Shown here: positions 5,181 through 6,368 of the stretch, piece after piece
Layout of the letters: each line of letters opens with the position of its first letter
Position numbering within the stretch: position 1 is the first letter of the stretch
NCBI GenBank assembly: GCA_964507395.1
Contig: CAZDQE010000085.1
Span: forward strand, 1-6,368
Source: SIG575 sp964507395
Lineage (GTDB): Bacteria; Bacillota; Clostridia; Oscillospirales; Acutalibacteraceae
Direction: 5' to 3'
Length of the DNA stretch: 6,368 bases
Notes under the pieces: generated by a model
What the model saw: the letters and a program-made list of their open reading frames with translations, nothing else
What the model was told of the DNA's origin: nothing
Database searches by the model: none
Position numbers and translations under genes: made by a program

Positions 5181-6211
5181 CAGACATTACCCCCTTTCCT
5201 CTTGTAAACGAGCTCAGTTTCTTCATTCTTTCTGAGCACTTCATCAATGTTATATGACGATTTTTTTCTCTGTTTATTTTCTGCTTTTAATACAGGCTGC
5301 ACCGAAACAGCACTTCTCTCCTGTTTTGCCTTGGCTACATCTGAAGGTGTTCGCAGTCCGTTTTCAAACCAGTTTTTGAGTATTTTATCCATGTAAGGAA
5401 AACTCATTTTCTGGATATTATTTGCTGTTTCCTCATAAGCTAAAAAAATCATATCCATGTTAAAACCGTATTCATTTTTCCAACGGTTGAGATATTTCAT
5501 CTGTGCTGAAGTAGGTCTTGGAGTCGAAATGCCGGTTCTCAATCTGAATTCTCCCCACATTTCGTCAGAAGCCTTCAGTTCGTTGATAACCTCATCGGCT
5601 TTTTCAAGGGTATCAATTTCTCTTTCTCCCCAGTCTTTACCAATTTTTGCTATGTAAGAGGTAGAAGTTTTCCCTACAGATACGCAGTATTCAATGATAG
5701 TAACTATAACCTCAACAGGCAAGCCGTAAGCATCGTGCATCATCAACAAAACCGCCTGTCCGTCATGACCGATTGTTTTGCCAAGTCTGAGCTGAGCTTC
5801 ATTGAACAGAAAACGAACTTCTTCGCTTTCATCTCCTCTTGCTACAATCTGCTCAACTGTGGGTTTTACTGCTTCTATGTCAGGAAGAACTATCTTTTCA
5901 TCCTGCTTTTTTGTCTGAACAGAGGGTGTTTCATCTTTTTCTTCAGGAATTGATTCTACTGCAAAATCTTTACCTGCAGGCACCAAAAGTCCGATTTCAG
6001 ACCAGAATGTAAGAGCGTCAGAGCAATCCGCCGCAGATACACCTATATCTTTTGACATTTCATCAACGCTTTTTTCATCAGCAGAATGACGCATTACCCA
6101 CAACAACACTTTGAGCTGAACTGAGCCTGCCAGCCTTATGTGTTTGTCCACAACCTCAGAAGGCACAGCAAAAGACTTATTCCATTTTGACGGGTTTATT
6201 ATAAAATCCAT
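5180..6211 (-). CDS. DnaD-domain replication initiation protein with two tandem DnaD-type C-terminal domains
   Basis: The 343-aa product resembles clostridial DnaD-domain primosome proteins. The N-terminal part (about 1-85) looks like a winged-helix region (SVQLKVLLWVMRHS, then MSKDIGVSAADCSDALTFWSEIGLL). After a charged linker (86-115), two DnaB/DnaD C-terminal-type domains follow: about 120-212, with motif SYIAKIGKDW (185-194), and about 231-290, with motif FPYMDKILKNW (271-281). Each carries the Y-x-x-x-I-x-x-W signature of this fold, which binds DNA and remodels it for helicase loading. The C-terminus is basic. The ATG at 6211 has a perfect AGGAGG at 6220-6225 with 8-nt spacing, and a strong promoter lies just upstream. 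The 1-nt overlap with the loader ATPase gene supports a joint primosome function. Family call is firm; assignment to DnaD versus DnaB-type initiator is less so. Confidence 0.9.
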   Translation of the reverse strand: MDFIINPSKWNKSFAVPSEVVDKHIRLAGSVQLKVLLWVMRHSADEKSVDEMSKDIGVSAADCSDALTFWSEIGLLVPAGKDFAVESIPEEKDETPSVQTKKQDEKIVLPDIEAVKPTVEQIVARGDESEEVRFLFNEAQLRLGKTIGHDGQAVLLMMHDAYGLPVEVIVTIIEYCVSVGKTSTSYIAKIGKDWGEREIDTLEKADEVINELKASDEMWGEFRLRTGISTPRPTSAQMKYLNRWKNEYGFNMDMIFLAYEETANNIQKMSFPYMDKILKNWFENGLRTPSDVAKAKQERSAVSVQPVLKAENKQRKKSSYNIDEVLRKNEETELVYKRKGGNV

Positions 6212-6245
6212 TATTTATGCCTCCTGTAAATCGCAATTAAAATAT

Positions 6246-6274
6246 ATTATACACTAAAATGTACTGAGTTTCAA
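6246..6274 (-). promoter_or_regulatory. Strong sigma-A-type promoter for the dnaD-like operon
   Basis: The minus strand shows -35 TTGAAA (6269-6274), a 17-nt spacer and a perfect -10 TATAAT (6246-6251). Transcription should start near 6239, giving a leader of about 28 nt that contains the AGGAGG at 6220-6225. I see no other promoter of this quality before the three following genes, so it probably drives all four. Confidence 0.85.
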
Positions 6275-6330
6275 CAATTCTTAAAAATTTCTTTGATAAA
6301 TAAAACATACAGATAAATTATAATTTGTCA

Positions 6331-6368
6331 TTGCCTTCCCCTCGAGGGGAAGGTGGGTTTTGCAACGC
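6331..6368. repeat. Palindromic dispersed-repeat element, cut off by right edge
   Basis: Positions 6334-6353 form a perfect 20-bp palindrome, CCTTCCCCTCGAGGGGAAGG, far more GC-rich than its surroundings. It is followed by TGGGTTTTGCAACGC at the edge. Clostridial genomes carry many short repeats of the form CTTCCCC...GGGGAAGGTGG followed by a second hairpin, and this fits that pattern (from memory). Neither side has a long T-run directly after the stem (TGGGTTTT on the plus side), so it is not a typical terminator. The upstream strand flank (6275-6330) is AT-rich, with a perfect AAATTATAATTT palindrome at 6315-6326 and no gene. Confidence 0.65.

Noticed and set aside
6315..6326. Perfect AAATTATAATTT palindrome upstream of the DnaD-gene promoter as an operator
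   Set aside because: It is made only of A and T in an AT-rich stretch, about 40 bp upstream of the -35; chance is a sufficient explanation.

Overview
The window reads as AT-rich chromosomal DNA from a low-GC Gram-positive anaerobe. It is most likely a Clostridia member near Oscillospiraceae/Ruminococcaceae. The evidence is strong AGGAGG-type ribosome sites, sigma-A-like promoters, Gram-positive-style lipoproteins, a DnaD-domain/DnaC-like gene pair, and a CCTTCCCC...GGGGAAGG palindromic repeat at the right edge. The taxonomy is inference; there is no rRNA or marker gene here. All eight genes I can support lie on the minus strand, so they are read from right to left.

Right block (6368 to 3157): a dispersed-repeat-like perfect palindrome at the right edge is followed by a strong promoter (TTGAAA-17-TATAAT). 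A tightly packed four-gene unit comes next: a DnaD-domain replication protein with two tandem DnaD-type C-terminal domains, a DnaC/DnaI-like helicase-loader ATPase, a DUF2238/YjdF-like multi-pass membrane protein, and an XRE-family regulator. The junctions are a 1-nt overlap, a 12-nt gap and a 4-nt ATGA overlap, so co-transcription is likely.

Middle block (3156 to 1792): a short intergenic region carries a perfect 12-bp palindrome over the putative -35 of a gene for a secreted lipoprotein. This protein has a long Thr/Glu-rich linker and an unrecognised C-terminal domain. Downstream lies a 280-bp non-coding element with imperfect terminal inverted repeats, several internal hairpins and a strong intrinsic terminator reading in the minus direction. 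It looks like a MITE-type or other small structured dispersed repeat.

Left block (1850 to 1): a SIS-domain, phosphoheptose-isomerase-like sugar isomerase with its own promoter is followed by xpt (xanthine phosphoribosyltransferase), which has a near-consensus promoter and a leader too short for a purine riboswitch. Next is the start of a BMP/PnrA-family lipoprotein, the binding protein of a probable purine-nucleoside ABC transporter, which runs off the left edge. The last two genes together suggest purine uptake and salvage.

I found no CRISPR array, tRNA, rRNA or transposase gene. The least explained parts are the 280-bp element and the membrane protein/XRE/lipoprotein stretch with its palindrome.
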